Source: Peromyscus leucopus
Lineage: Eukaryota > Chordata > Mammalia > Rodentia > Cricetidae
Reading direction: 5' to 3'
DNA: 64,000 nt
NCBI RefSeq assembly: GCF_004664715.2
Contig: NC_051083.1
Span: forward strand, 114,207,534 to 114,271,533
How positions within the stretch are numbered: the stretch's first letter is position 1; the number at the start of each line of letters is the position of its first letter. The position numbers were made by a program, and so were the translations under genes. The notes beneath the pieces were generated by a model that saw nothing but the letters and a program-made list of their open reading frames with translations, was not told where the DNA came from and did not search any database. Shown here piece after piece: positions 30,305 to 42,181 of the stretch.

Positions 30305-30960
30305 TTTTTAATTGATTAACTAATTAATTTATTTCTTCTCTCGTATATGACATCCTGACCACAGTTTCCCCTCCCTCCTTTCTTCCCTGTCCCTCCCCTC
30401 TCCCTTTCCACCAGATCTACTCCTCCTCCTTTGCCTTCAGTAAAGAGCAGGTCTCCCAGAAATATCAACCAAACATGGCATAACAAATCACTGTAAAACT
30501 AGGCATGTCCCCTCATATTAAGACTGGACAAGACAACCCAGTAGGAGGAAAAGGGTCCCAAAAGTAGTCAAAAGAGTCAGGGACAGCCCCTGCTCCCATT
30601 GTTAGTAGTCCCACAGGAACACCAAGCTACACAACCATAACATATGCAGAGGACCTAGCTTAGACCCATACAGGATCCCTGATTATTGGTTCAGTCTCTG
30701 TGAGCTCCTATGAGCCTGGCTTAGTTGATTCTGTGGGCTGTTATCTTGTGGTATCTGGGCCCCTCTGGCTTCTATAATCCTTCCTCCCTTTCTTCAGCAG
30801 GATTCTCAGAGCTTAGCCTAATATTTGGCTTTTGGCCTCTGCATCTGTTTTCACCAGTTGCTATATGAAGCCTCTCTGATGACTATTGGACTAGGCACCA
30901 ACCTATGAGTATAGCAGAATATCATCAGGAATCATTTCATTGACGTCTTCTTTTTTGCCA
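30305..30960 (-). mobile_element. Rodent L1 3' UTR, first part (interrupted)
   Basis: Reverse-oriented L1: CATGGCATAACAAATCACTG, GGTCCCAAAAGTAGTCAAAAG and CACCAACCTATGAGTATAGC. It stops at TTTTTTGCCAG and resumes at about 31690, with two other elements in between. Confidence 0.75.
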
Positions 30961-30970
30961 GTTGTCTTAA

Positions 30971-31342
30971 TATAGGCAGAGTTTTCCTGTTCCAACAGCT
31001 GCTCTCAAATACACACACTGAGGCTTATATTACTTATAAATGCTTGGCCAATAGCTCAGACTTATTACTAACTACTTATTACTAACTAGCTCTTACAACT
31101 TAACCCATTTCTATTAATGTATGCGCTGCCCTGAGACTCATGACTTTTACCTCTATCCCATTTTGTGTGTCCAACTCGTTCTCCATCTGGCTGGCAACTC
31201 TCTGACTCTACTCTCCTTATTCCCATCATTCTCAGTTTAGCTTTCCCACCTAACTTCCTGGCTGGTTACCGGCCTGTCAGCTTTTTCTTAACCAAAGAGA
31301 TTAATATATATTCACAGTCTACAGAAGGATTATTTCACAGCA
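30971..31342 (-). mobile_element. Solo LTR nested inside another repeat
   Basis: Ends TATAGGCAGAG and TTTCACAGCA in the window, the reverse of the family at 19569-19944. Flanks TCTTAA (30965-30970) and TCTTAG (31343-31348) are a 6-bp duplication with one mismatch. It sits in the first bases of the repeat that follows. Confidence 0.72.
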
Positions 31343-31688
31343 TCTTAGTTAGGGTTTCTATTGCTGTGAAGAGACACTATGACCATGGAAACTCTTATAA
31401 AGGAGAACATTTAATTGTGGTGGGTCACTTACAGTTCAGAGGTTTAGTCCATCATCATCATGGTGGGACATGGCAATGTGCAGGCAGACATGATGCTGGA
31501 GAAGGAGCTGAGAGTCGTACATCTTGCAGGCAATAGGAAGTGGTCTGAGAAACTGGGCAGTGTCTTGATCATATATGAGACCTCAAAGCCCACCTCCACA
31601 GTGACACACTTCCTCCAGAAAAACCACAGCTACTCCACAAGATCACACCTTCTAATAGAGTCACTCCCTTCGGGGGCCATTTTCTTTC
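31343..31688 (+). mobile_element. Rodent interspersed repeat nested in L1
   Basis: TCTTAGTTAGGGTTTCTATTGCTGTGAAG is the start of a very common rodent repeat. Its body includes AGTCACTCCCTTCGGGGGCC. Its left end is displaced by the solo LTR. Confidence 0.6.
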
Positions 31689-32125
31689 AAATCACCACAC
31701 TGGTCGTGTTTGGTTCTAGCCTGAGTTTCTGGGATATCCAGTCTCTGGTTTCTGGCCCTCCATGGAGTTTGACGGATGGCTCCCTTTCATGGCATGGGTC
31801 TCAAGTTGGACCAGTCATTGGTTGCCTACTCCCTCAAGTTCTGTGCCACCTTTATTCCAGCATATTCTGCATTGTAGGTCGAAGGTTTTGTGGTTAGATT
31901 GGTGTCCAATCCCTCCACTGGAAGCCTTGCCAGGTTACAGAAGATGGTCGGTTCAGGTTCTGTATCCCCCACTAGGAGCTTTAGTAAGTTCACCCTCATA
32001 GATTCCTAGGAGTTTCCATTAGACTAGGTTTCTACCTCATCCCTGAAATGCTCCCCAATTCCAGTCGCCTCTCCTAGTACTCTCTCCCTCAACTCCTCCT
32101 CTTCCTATCCCCACCTGCCCCCAGT
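31689..32125 (-). mobile_element. Rodent L1 3' UTR, second part
   Basis: TCGTGTTTGGTTCTAGCCTG, GTCTCAAGTTGGACCAGTCA and GGTCGAAGGTTTTGTGGTTAG continue the L1 that broke off at 30960. Confidence 0.75.
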
Positions 32126-32339
32126 CTACCCATGAAATAACCTTGGGGAGGGAGTCTGAGCATTGTGAGAGTGGGGTCGGGTCTCTGAGACTGAACAGAG
32201 GGAGCAAGTCTTTGTTGTACATAGGAGAAGGCTAGGGATCTGCTGTGAGTTTTCAGAGCAGAAGCAAAGGGGGAAAGGCATCTATGCAGAACAGGGGGGC
32301 TTTCTTGGGGTGCTGAGGTCCAAGAAAGGTGAGGAATGT

Positions 32340-32492
32340 GTTTTCAAGACAGGGTTTCTCTGTGTAGCTTTTGGAGCCTGTCGTGGAACTCACTTTGTAG
32401 ACCAGGCTGGCCTCGAACTCACAGAGATTCACCTACCTCTGCCTTCCAAATGCTGGGATTAAAGGTGTGCGCCACCACCACCTGGCCATGGT
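32340..32492 (-). mobile_element. B1 SINE
   Basis: AGACAGGGTTTCTCTGTGTAGC to GTGTGCGCCACCACCACCTGGCC, a well-preserved reverse B1. Confidence 0.92.
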
Positions 32493-33394
32493 GAGGAAAT
32501 TTTTTGCACCTGCAGCTGTCCTGGCATCAGTGAGAACATTACTGAGACAATGGGTCGAACTTTGATGAGGTCTGAAAATTGTGTTTATATAGGAAAGAAT
32601 CTTTGCTCACCTTAAATATTGAAGGATTTGGGTGATACTGACATCAAACTGAAAACCAGACAGGATGATCTGAACTATACTTACAACTAGTTTTGCACAT
32701 TTCAAAATAGAAGGCAACTAAAACTCAAAGGAAATATGGCAAAAATACAATTCTAGAGACTTTGGTGGTATGTTTGCAATTTTTTATTATGATGATACTA
32801 ATAATTTTATATGTAATTAAAGAAAAACCAAAATAAAAACATTACAAACTAGCAGGAGTACACGCTTGTTGTAGAAAAAATAAGACAGTAAATAACTCAT
32901 GAGTTCTTGTCCAAAGATAGTAATATTGGGTATATTTCCTTAATAATAAAAAGTGAATGATGAAAATCAACTACGATTTATGGTGTAAGCCTCTGAAAGG
33001 AGGGTGATTTTTCTTAAGCTACAGAAAGGGAAGTCGTTTTCCTTTATCTTTTAGAGGAAACACAATCACTCAGATTGGAGCGCTTGAGTGCCTGGTCATT
33101 TGTCAGTCACTGTTTGAGTCACTAGAGGGCGCACTCTTATCAAAGGCCATGAAAGTTCTGAAAATACAACCCTGTCAGTTTTGAAACCTAAATAAAAATA
33201 ATAAAAAAAAAAAAAAAACTTTCAAACAGATTCCCATCCATCTTCTAACACACCAGCATGGTGTTCTGGAATCTTTTAAATGTATTTTACACCTGCTTCT
33301 TTCTTTGTGAGCTCTATTATCACTCACATAATGGCTGTCAGATACTGCATTTTTTCATTTAAATATAATTCTTCCAGTAGCATGAATCTTAAAA

Positions 33395-33835
33395 GTTCTT
33401 ATTAATAAAAACAAGCCCGGATCCAGGTATTGGAGTGAAATCTGGTATTGGAGTGAAGATCAGAGAGACAGAACAAGCCACAGCTAACCTCACCTTGCCA
33501 ACTTCTCAGCTGATCTTGTTTCCTCAGACTAAAAGCCTCTCTGAGTCCTCATCCGAATGGATCTCAGCTGTACTGCTGCTCAAAGCTTAAAAAGGCCTCT
33601 AGTTCTTGGTCCTCATGCCTTATATACCTTTCTGCTTTCTGCCATCACTTCCTGGGATTAAAGGCATGTGTCTTTCCCAAGCAAGACATGAGATCTCAAG
33701 TCCTGGGATTAAAGGTGTGTGCCACCATACCTGGTTTCTATGTCTATCTAGTGGCTGTTCTGTTCTCTGACCCCAGATAAGTTTATTGGGGTGCACAATA
33801 TATCAACCACATCTTCCTTTGTTCCAAGTAGTGAC
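33395..33835 (+). mobile_element. Cricetid-type LTR-like element with SINE-derived insert
   Basis: AGAGACAGAACAAGCCACAGC, GATCTCAGCTGTACTGCTGC, then two GGGATTAAAGG(C/T) B1-like segments, and the end GTGCACAATATATCAACCACA. I know this arrangement from hamster and deer-mouse sequence. Confidence 0.6.
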
Positions 33836-33984
33836 ATAAGCTGTCTTGAGGTTTTCTAGGTTCTCCTCACAATTTTCATTTATTTGATTATTTAAGTTAG
33901 AGGATAAGAACAGTGGGTCAGTGCTGCTGATGGGGATGGAGAAGAATAGTTAGGGTGAATAAAGGGGATCAGATAGTGTAAGTC

Positions 33985-34395
33985 TTGCGATGGCTATTCT
34001 TAGTTGTCAGCTTGACTATATCTGGAATGAACTACAATCCAGAAATGGAGGGCATACTGTGATCCGGCTCTTGAGGCAAGAAGACATACGCCTCTGGTCT
34101 GGATCTTGAGGCAGGAAGGCAAGGCACACCTTTAATCCAGGCCGCACCTTCTGCTGGAAGCCTACATAACGACAATGGAAGAAGGAAGGTTCGTTCTTCA
34201 CCTGCTTGCCTTCTTCACCTTGTCAGCACATGCATTCCTTCACTGGAATTGGAGCCTACCTCTCTGAGATTCCAGCATCTACAGAAGACCAGCTGAGACA
34301 TCCAATCTCATCGTGGGACTGAGCAACTACTAGATTCTTGGACTTCCTGTTCACAGCTAGATATTGTTGGACTGTAAATCATTCCAATAAATTCC

Positions 34396-34447
<52 letters not shown>

Positions 34448-34500
34448 CCATTCCATAAGTTCTGTGACCCTAGAGAAACCTGACTAATACAAGTCTCTTA
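33985..34500 (+). mobile_element. Rodent interspersed repeat with internal (GT)n
   Basis: AGTTGTCAGCTTGACTATATC, GAACTACAATCCAGAAATGGAGG and the end GAGAAACCTGACTAATACAAG. A pure (GT)n of about 45 bp occupies 34400-34445. Confidence 0.6.
34400..34445. repeat. (GT)n microsatellite
   Basis: Uninterrupted TG run within the rodent repeat at 33985-34500. Confidence 0.95.
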
Positions 34501-34644
34501 TTCCAAAGGGCAAGTGGAGACAGCACAGGGTTCTGAACAGAGACACCAAAGCTGACTTAAAGGGTTGACAAGATCGTTTTAGCTGCCTGTGTTGAGACCA
34601 GGAAGGCAGTTAAAAGAAGATATCAGGAAAATTAGGTAAAAGCT

Positions 34645-35035
34645 ATATTTGTCTATAGGGCCACCATCACAAAGTACTGGATAGCTTAAAATGACAGAGA
34701 TATATTCATTTTACAGATCTGGAAGCTGCATATCTGAAATTAAAGTGATCCAAGGCATGCTCCCACCTAGGACTGTGGTAGAATCCTCTCTTGCCTCTTT
34801 TTGGCTTGGGGAGGTGGCTGTTGATCCATGGCATTCCATGGCTTTCCACTGCAGCATTACAACCTTGGCTTCTGTTTTCATAGAACTTCATTCCTGTGTG
34901 TATTTATTCACAAGGCCACAGCCTCTCTGTGTCTCTCTCATAATGACAACACTCATATTGGATTAAGGGATGACTCTGCTCAGATATGACTCTGACATAA
35001 CTCATTTTAACTTACCTAATTACCATTCATTCTAA
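34645..35035 (+). mobile_element. Ancient mammalian repeat, family uncertain
   Basis: GGATAGCTTAAAATGACAGAG, CAGATCTGGAAGCTGCATATC and a tail with ATATTGGATTAAGGGATGAC follow the layout of old repeats that begin 'cttaaaacaacagaaatttattctctcacag'. Confidence 0.5.
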
Positions 35036-35094
35036 AGAAGCTTGCATTCTGATGTACTGGGAGTTGTGGCTGTTAGGTAAGAACCCAAAATATT

Positions 35095-35445
35095 CCCCAC
35101 AGGTTCGTATTTTGTGTACTCAGTCCCAAGCACGTGGCGCTATTTTGAAGCTGTAGAGCCCCTAAAAGTAGGGCCTGGTCAGCCAAAATGGCTCATGACA
35201 AGCAGATCTTTGAAAGTCATACCTAGCCCTAGTTTGGGTTCCTCACTCTCTGCTTCTTTGTCTGTCATCATGTGAATTCCTGTTGCCATCAGCTCCTGTC
35301 ACCACAGACAGAGCCACTATCCTGTGCCTTCCTCATTATTAGGAACTAAAACTGTGAGCCAGAATAAATCCTCCCCCTCAGAAATTGCTTTTGTCAGGCA
35401 TTTGGGTCAGTGATGCTAACAGTAACCAGCATAAATATCAACATA
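35095..35445 (+). mobile_element. Rodent interspersed repeat, 3' type
   Basis: AACTAAAACTGTGAGCCAGAATAAATCC near the 3' end links it with the repeats ending at 20312 and 54585. Confidence 0.45.
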
Positions 35446-36124
35446 CAATGGGGAGCCCAATTTAAATCACAATAGAAGATTGTTGTAGCAATTTGAGTAA
35501 GACATAAGTTTAGTTATGGTGACTGCAAGGGTGGTAGAGAGAAACAATCTAGTTTGAACATGTATAAAGTTAGAACCCGATGTTTTGGATGATGAGTCAG
35601 GAGCGTGCCTACAAGAAAGAGAATAATCAAAAATGAATCTAAGGTGTTTGGCAGGAGGAACTAGAAGGGAAAAATTAGCAACAATCACTAGGAGGGAAAA
35701 GTTATCAACACGCGGTAAACAAAGGAGAAGATTTAGGTAAAATCACAGTTCAATTTTGAACAAATAACATTTGAAATGTTCACTAAGCAGTTACTTATAT
35801 GAGGCTGGGCTCCAGGAAAGAATGGGTTTAGAGGGATTCTAGAACTGAGGCATAAAGCTCTGGTCACAGTTGATTGCTGAGTGTACATATAGTGAGGATG
35901 AGGAGTTGAATTGATCTCAGTTCAGATTCTTTCAGGTAAAAATGATGATAGGAGAGGAATGTAGAGAGCTAAGGATGGATGCCAAGAGTGACTATAATGA
36001 TGGCCATGGGATTCAACTAACATAAACATGGAAGTAAGGATATGAGGATGCTGTAGGGACCATAAGATTGTTATAGGTAGACGACTGTAGATGGAATTAG
36101 GGAGAAAAAGAGGAGAGCAGCATG

Positions 36125-36287
36125 CTTCAGTTGAGATTCTTGTTGGGTGGTGGTGGTGGTGCACACCATTAATCTCAGCACTGGGGAGGCAGAGGCAGGC
36201 AGATCTCTGTGAGTTCAAGGCCAGCCTGGTCTACAAAGCAAGTTCCAGGACAGGCTCTAAGGCTATACAAAGAAACCCTGTCTCAAA

Positions 36288-36292
<5 letters not shown>
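36125..36292 (+). mobile_element. B1 SINE
   Basis: GGGTGGTGGTGGTGGTGCAC to AAACCCTGTCTCAAAAAAAC. Its tail is continuous with the (GA)n tract that follows. Confidence 0.92.

Positions 36293-36355
<63 letters not shown>
36293..36355. repeat. (GA)n microsatellite grown from a B1 tail
   Basis: About 31 uninterrupted GA units immediately after the B1 A-rich tail. Confidence 0.95.
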
Positions 36356-36359
<4 letters not shown>

Positions 36360-36536
36360 TAAGGTGGTGTGGCAATTTATACTGAAAATGTCTAGGAAAT
36401 GAGCAGGGGCATGAACAGCTAACAATAGCCAGAGGATAAACTCTTCGTAGTACGGGAGTCCAAACAACTGAGGGGGAAGATGTTACATGGATTTTGTTTT
36501 TTGAATAAATAGTACATATGAGTGTAGCCTCCATCC

Positions 36537-37019
36537 TGTAGACAAATTTCTAAATGGTCTTATTAAATAAAAAACACAAAGCCAAATATAGGGGCAAAAG
36601 TCTTAAAGATCAGGGAAATAGGAATAGCCACTAGCTAATCTTACCTCATCAACTCTGCAGCTTCCAAATGCGAGTAATTTCCCATCTACCACGCACATAA
36701 GCCTTGCTGTTCTGCCATCAGATTGGCTCTCTTAGCCCAGCTACATCACTTCCTCTTCCTACATAGCTCTGTCACTTTCTGTCTGTCTGTACAGAGCTCC
36801 AGACCCCTATGGTTGGTACTGGGATTAAAGGCATGCATCACCATGCTTGGCTCTGTTCCCTAGTATGGCCTTGAACACACACAGAGATTCTGCCTGCTAA
36901 GTGATTGGATTAAGGGTGTGGGCTACCACTGCCTGACTTCTATTTTTACTTAAAATGGCTTGCTACTTCATCTGATCTCCAGGCAAACTTTATTAAAGCA
37001 CAAATAAAATATCACCACA
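36537..37019 (-). mobile_element. 3' LTR of an ERV remnant (minus orientation)
   Basis: On the minus strand it begins TGTGGTGATATTTTATTTG right after a polypurine tract. It contains B1-like segments (GGGATTAAAGGCATGCATC on plus). The far end near 36537 is approximate; no target duplication could be identified. Confidence 0.6.
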
Positions 37020-38640
37020 TTTCCCCTTTTTTGTCTAATAAAAATAAAAAAATTTAAAAATTCATAACTAATATAAGAAAAACTATATACAATAAGTACA
37101 ATAACTATATACAATATACAATATATACAAGCAATAAATACATCAACAATGTCTAGTCCATTTGCATTCACAAATTCAGAGAAAATATTCCATTATCTAT
37201 TCTATTTTGGTGGGTACAAAATAGAATGTACCTAATTCACTTTCTATCCTCTCTTGTATTACCAACAGAAAACTATCTTATGATGTTTTTCAAACTTATA
37301 CATTTAACACCTCTTATTGAGTTTCTTTTCTGAATTTCTTAACAAGGAAAATTATAACTACAACTATCTAATCTTCAACTCCCTCAGAGACCCAAGAAGG
37401 AAATAATATTACCCAGTAAGACAGGAAGTGCAAACAAGCAGCTTCCCAAAAATGTGAGTTGACAGAAACAGCCAGCTGCCTGAAAAGTCACCCAAGGTTC
37501 CTCTGCATGTTGGGGCATCATCTTCAGCCTACAGGCTTAGTGTATCTGACAGACTCATTTGTGAAGTAGGATGTACATAAGGCCTACAGCTCAACCTTAC
37601 ATTTGGTTGGAGTGTTCCATGTACCAGATAAACCTGAATTCCACAATGTCCTGTCATAATTCAGGATTTTAAATTCTGGAAATTGCTGGTGTTTTTGGAA
37701 TTCGACTGCCTATTCTTCTCAGCTTGTGTATGGCTTCATCTCCTTTTTTAAATGCCAGTTACCATTGAGAGGTTAGACTTCATCAGCCTAGTTACTCTTT
37801 CAAGAATAACCGTTTCAGCTTCTGTTTCACTGCACACCAGAAAGTTAACTCCATATGCATTTTCTTCAATGCCCATATCTTCTCTGAAGTAGATTGGTGC
37901 TGCTAGGAGCTGACATCTCTCATAGTCATAAAAAAGGAAAAAATCTGTTGTTAAAACATTTTAAATGCCATATTCTGTAGATCTCTGAAGGGCTTGAAGA
38001 CCTGTCTATCTAAAATATATCTCTGCTTGACATTGAAAACATACCTATTATGATTATAAGTTTGATTGTAATGTCTAACTATTAACTTTCATTTCTTTAT
38101 ATCCTAATAGTTGGTAATAACATTCAAGGATCAACAAATTTCATTACATTGTTAAATGAACTGTATAGGTACAATATCCTGAACAAGATTAGAAATATAT
38201 ATATACAGCATTTTCTAACAATATCAATCTCAATATATATAATTTGTATACAATATATAAAAATCCAATCCAATGTAAAGTATTTAAAACCAGTAGTTGT
38301 CTTTTAAAAGTAGTTGTTAATAATCTACCTTTTCATCTGTATCATATCTATATCCTCTCTTTTTTCTCTTCAGAGTAGATTCAATAATCTACCCTTTATT
38401 CTATCATTGTTATGTCTTTTTTTTTCAGAGTAGATTCAATAATTTACCTGTTATCTATATCCTCTTTTTTTCTTCAAACAAGAACCTTAAATCTAATCTC
38501 CTTTGTTTAGCCTTTTTTCCTGACCATTAACACCATCTAGATATTGAAACCACTAAGAATGATGGCTGGACTTGAAAAAAAAACTGAACCATAAACTAAA
38601 ACCATCAATAATAAGGGTCTCCTGTACAGGAGGAAGGTAG
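37020..38640 (-). mobile_element. Non-coding internal region of the ERV remnant with polypurine tract
   Basis: The polypurine tract ACAAAAAAGGGGAAA (minus strand, 37021-37034) abuts the LTR, as the plus-strand primer site does in retroviruses and LTR retrotransposons. The rest is AT-rich with segments such as CAGAAACAGCCAGCTGCCTG known from rodent non-autonomous ERVs. No gag, pol or env frame was seen, and no second LTR. The left-to-right extent is approximate. Confidence 0.55.
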
Positions 38641-39120
38641 ACAACAGCAGTGAGATGCAGTAGAGGATATAGCATGGAAAGAAAGTGATCTAATGAGCTA
38701 AGGCAAGGAGTTATAGACAGGAATTAAAGAGAAAGGCATGTGTGACATGTGTTCTGCCTCTGAGCCTAGTGAAAACACAGATAGCCTTTATGTTGGAGTT
38801 GAAGGGATTTTTCAGAGAAAGGGACAGAAAGGTAAGTTTTTAGGAGGTTGAATAAGATTAGAGTAATTCATTTCTACATGAGTAATAATGGGTGGTTTAA
38901 GTTGTGTGAACTTTTTTCAATGAGTGAAGTTAATGCATTTAGAGCATGTCAAATCCTGACAACATCTACTGGAGGTAAACAGTCAATTCTAACAGGTAGC
39001 ATCATCTTGAGGTTGATGTCTTCTGTAGTGTTTGATAATGGAGGAAGTAGACGGATGCTATCCCCCAAGAACATGTGACCTTCTTATGCCATGTGTCAAG
39101 AGAAGTCTTGATAGGTCATA

Positions 39121-39566
39121 TGTGTGGTGGTATTCTATTTGTACTGAAATGTGATTTTAATTGTATGTTAATAAATAAAGTTGCTTGGGGGTCAGAGCTA
39201 TTAGAGCCATAGCAAGAGTGTGGCGGTGGTGGCGCACGCCTTTAATCCCAGCACTTGTTAGGAGAGCTAGGTAGATCTCTGTGTGTTCAGCAATACAGCC
39301 AGCATTGGAGACATATGCCTTTAAGACCTGGGGGGCTGTACATACAGACAGTGACGAGGCAGTCACGTGTTTGGGTTTACAACCAATGAGAAGGCAGAAC
39401 AAAAGACTATGAAAAGACATACACACAGGAAATAGGTCTCTTTCGGAGAGCTAGGACCACCCCGGGAGGAAGGGTGAGATTTTAGCTCTGAGCTCTGACC
39501 TCTTGGCTTTCTCTTTTACATTGGTTCTGTGTTTCTTATTCAATAAGACGGTTGGTTACAGCTACA
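39121..39566 (+). mobile_element. Solo LTR with internal B1-like segment
   Basis: Starts TGTGTGGTGGTATTC and ends GGTTACAGCTACA. Possible 4-bp flanks CATA (39117-39120 and 39567-39570). The body carries GGCGGTGGTGGCGCACGCC (B1 head) and later CAACCAATGAGAAGGCAGAAC, and CAATAAGACGG near the 3' end. The family is abundant in cricetid genomes as far as I recall. Confidence 0.7.
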
Positions 39567-39639
39567 CATATGGGTATGTCGGGCCTCCCTGTCAACTCTA
39601 TTGAGCAGTTGGAATCTTTCCCCAGCCTGTCATTCCCTG

Positions 39640-39810
39640 TCCCTTCCCATCACATCCTGTCCAGTTCTTTCCTTCCTGTGTGTGGGAGGAACAGGGTTCC
39701 AAATGTTGCCTAAGCTGATGAACTCCCATGCTCCAGAGCACCTCCAGCTTTAGTCTCTCAAGTAGCTGGGACTGCAGGCCTGAATCATCATGCCAGGCTA
39801 GTCTCTTTTG
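39640..39810 (-). mobile_element. Old B1/7SL-like SINE fragment
   Basis: CTCAAGTAGCTGGGACTGCAGG and ATCATCATGCCAGGCTAG are reverse 7SL-derived SINE segments with high divergence. Confidence 0.5.
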
Positions 39811-40059
39811 TTTGCTTAGTCTACTCATTACCCTAAAATTATATATTTGTATTTGTTTTGTAGAAATGATACATGAACATTATAAAATATTTAAGGAATG
39901 GAGTAAAGCATAATGAAAAATTCTGAGAAACTCAAATAACTCATTAACACAGGGTGAGCACTGTCTCAGACATACCCATGAATTTTACAATTTCTAACTA
40001 CTTTGTAGGACCTCAAACTTCTCTAAAGGTATTATTCTATTACTGCAAACAGTTTAAAT

Positions 40060-40200
40060 GCTATGGATTTATTCCAATTCTCTTTGCAAACAAGGAAATT
40101 AAGTTCTAGAGAAAGAATAAGATTTGTTTAAGGTCACTCATTCCGGCAATTAAGCCCAAATCTATTGACTTCTCAGTTCCTGGGCTCCACCCTGACACAC
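40060..40200 (-). mobile_element. MIR fragment
   Basis: AACAAGGAAATTAAGTTCTAG, TTTAAGGTCACTCATTCCGG and GCCCAAATCTATTGACTTC follow the reverse MIR core order. Confidence 0.6.
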
Positions 40201-40734
40201 ACAAGGGATGGCACCAGGGACCCTCCTTACACATGCTAAGCAGGTGCTGTGTTGTTGCGCTGCTTCAGTCTTCTGGTCTCTGAGATCTACATGGTACATC
40301 ACCAGTTCTTTTACCACATAGACCTCTGGGTAGTCACCTTTGTCTTTGCCTGTGAAAATTCACTCATCTACTCATTCATTTGCCAGGCCAAAATGTTAGG
40401 CCATGGGTCTATAGAGGAGAACAAATGAGACAGGATCTCTGACCTTGGGTGGCCTTGAAAAGCTTCTACTCTATACAGTACAAAGAAAGTATGTACTAGA
40501 CTCCTTAACTTTCTCCAATGAGAAAAAGGTCCACGTAACAGCACATTTGTTTGTAATTCCAAATTCTTTAGTAATGATAGGGAAGCAAAGCATTAATTGT
40601 CCAATTTAAAAATCATACCACCAGTACATTGAAATAGCAAATGAGTACTTGAAAAAAATAAGTATTAAAAAATTTCATGAGGTACAGGATACTTTTTTAT
40701 TATTTTAGATCCTTTCAATTAATTTTTGTAGCAT

Positions 40735-40920
40735 CTGTTTAAAAAATTGTGTGTGTGGTTCTTTTGCCTGCATGTATACGTGTGTGCCACATGCATGCAA
40801 TGCCCACGGAGGCCAGAAGAGGGCATTAAATCTCCTGAAACTGGAGTTACAGATGGCTGTGAACCACCCTGTAGGTGTTGGGAATAGAGCCTGGTCCTCT
40901 TGTCTCTGCCTCACTTGAGG
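40735..40920 (-). mobile_element. B2 SINE
   Basis: TGCCCACGGAGGCCAGAAGAG and AACTGGAGTTACAGATGGCTG identify a reverse B2. Its head region is altered after 40900. Confidence 0.75.
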
Positions 40921-41213
40921 CTGTGGCCATAGGCATTTATGGGAAACATTAGCCCCTTATTGTGTGTGCCAAACTCTGGTCCTAATAACTGGAGCAAGTG
41001 CAGCTAATGACTGAGTCATCATTCTAGTCCTGAAATTTGGTTTTTAGTAATAGAGTAATTGTGTAATGAATGCAAGAATTCAAACAATACATATTCTTCT
41101 ATGCATTGTAAAGAGTAAAAGTTCCCTATACCCTACTTTCAAATTCCAGATCATAGGAGGAACTACTCGCATATTGATGTAAATATTTTCAAGTTCTTTT
41201 CTATGTGTTTACC

Positions 41214-41215
<2 letters not shown>

Positions 41216-41302
<87 letters not shown>
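41216..41302. repeat. Compound (TC)n(AC)n microsatellite
   Basis: About 24 TC units run straight into about 19 AC units. Confidence 0.95.
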
Positions 41303-41306
<4 letters not shown>

Positions 41307-41740
41307 GGAGCTCTACTTGTTTATTATTTTAAGCCCAGAGCAGTTGGAAGTTTAAAGTTTAAAAATGAAACAACGCAGCCATAAGCCAGGTCCTCTCTGG
41401 ATTTAGTATCCAATGCTTGAAATGTGAGCAGATGCTGAGGGCTATTAATGAAGTTCTTGAAGGGAGGCCCATTTGCGTATATTGTAGATACAAGGCCAAA
41501 GTTGAATGTAGTGGCCAACTGAACAGCTGGCATGAAGAACATGTTTGCAAGTTGATGGGCCGTGGGAAGCATATCCTCTAGGGCAATGTACAGCATTTGG
41601 CAATGTACTGTTATTAGGAAAATGGAAGCAACACGTAGAATTTTATAACCATTTAAACTCAATTGCAAATGGAATAGATAAATATAAAGAAACATTTGAA
41701 AAATATACTGATAGGGTCTAAATAAGACTTTTCTATTTTA
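41303..41740. other. Unassigned; longest non-repeat open frame on the minus strand
   Basis: A 123-codon open frame on the minus strand (41324-41695) has no recognised motif, no start context and no splice signals that I trust. It is listed only as unexplained sequence. Confidence 0.3.
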
Positions 41741-41745
41741 TTAAA

Positions 41746-41747
<2 letters not shown>

Positions 41748-41789
<42 letters not shown>
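41748..41789. repeat. (GT)n microsatellite
   Basis: Pure GT run abutting a reverse B3-type SINE. Confidence 0.95.
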
Positions 41790-41791
<2 letters not shown>

Positions 41792-41794
41792 ATA

Positions 41795-41948
41795 GGCATG
41801 TGTGAATGCAGGCACACCCATGCTGAGACATGCATGTAGAGGCCAGAGGTAACTCTGAGGTGTTGGTTCTCTCCACTTTGTGGGATCTGGGATCAAACTC
41901 AGGTCATCAGGCTTGTGCAGAAGTCCCTCTACCTGCTGAGCCATTTCA
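41795..41948 (-). mobile_element. B3/B2-related SINE
   Basis: ATGTAGAGGCCAGAGGTAACTC, TGGGATCAAACTCAGGTCATC and CTACCTGCTGAGCCATTTC, reverse orientation. Confidence 0.85.
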
Positions 41949-41984
41949 CTAATCCTTATATTTTACTTTAATGTCTTATTAGCA

Positions 41985-42132
41985 TGCACTAGTTATACAT
42001 AATAATGAGTTTCATTTATGTCATTTTCATACATGCACATAATGCACGATCATATTCGATATCATTTATCCTTTATTGCCCCCACTAATCCCTATTCCAT
42101 TTCCAAGCATCCTCTTTTCAACTTTCATATTC

Positions 42133-42181
<49 letters not shown>

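Noticed and set aside
31165..31897. Two overlapping plus-strand frames of 123 and 145 codons
   Set aside because: They run across LTR, interspersed repeat and reverse L1 sequence without respecting element borders.
41324..41695. 123-codon minus-strand frame as a gene or processed pseudogene
   Set aside because: No recognisable family, poly-A tail, target duplication or splice sites.
42135..42180. GT, GA, TC and AC runs (also 22995, 34400, 36293, 41216, 41748, 61794) as regulatory Z-DNA elements
   Set aside because: Several adjoin or lie within retroelement sequence, and all are ordinary rodent microsatellites; no gene is near enough to suggest a role.
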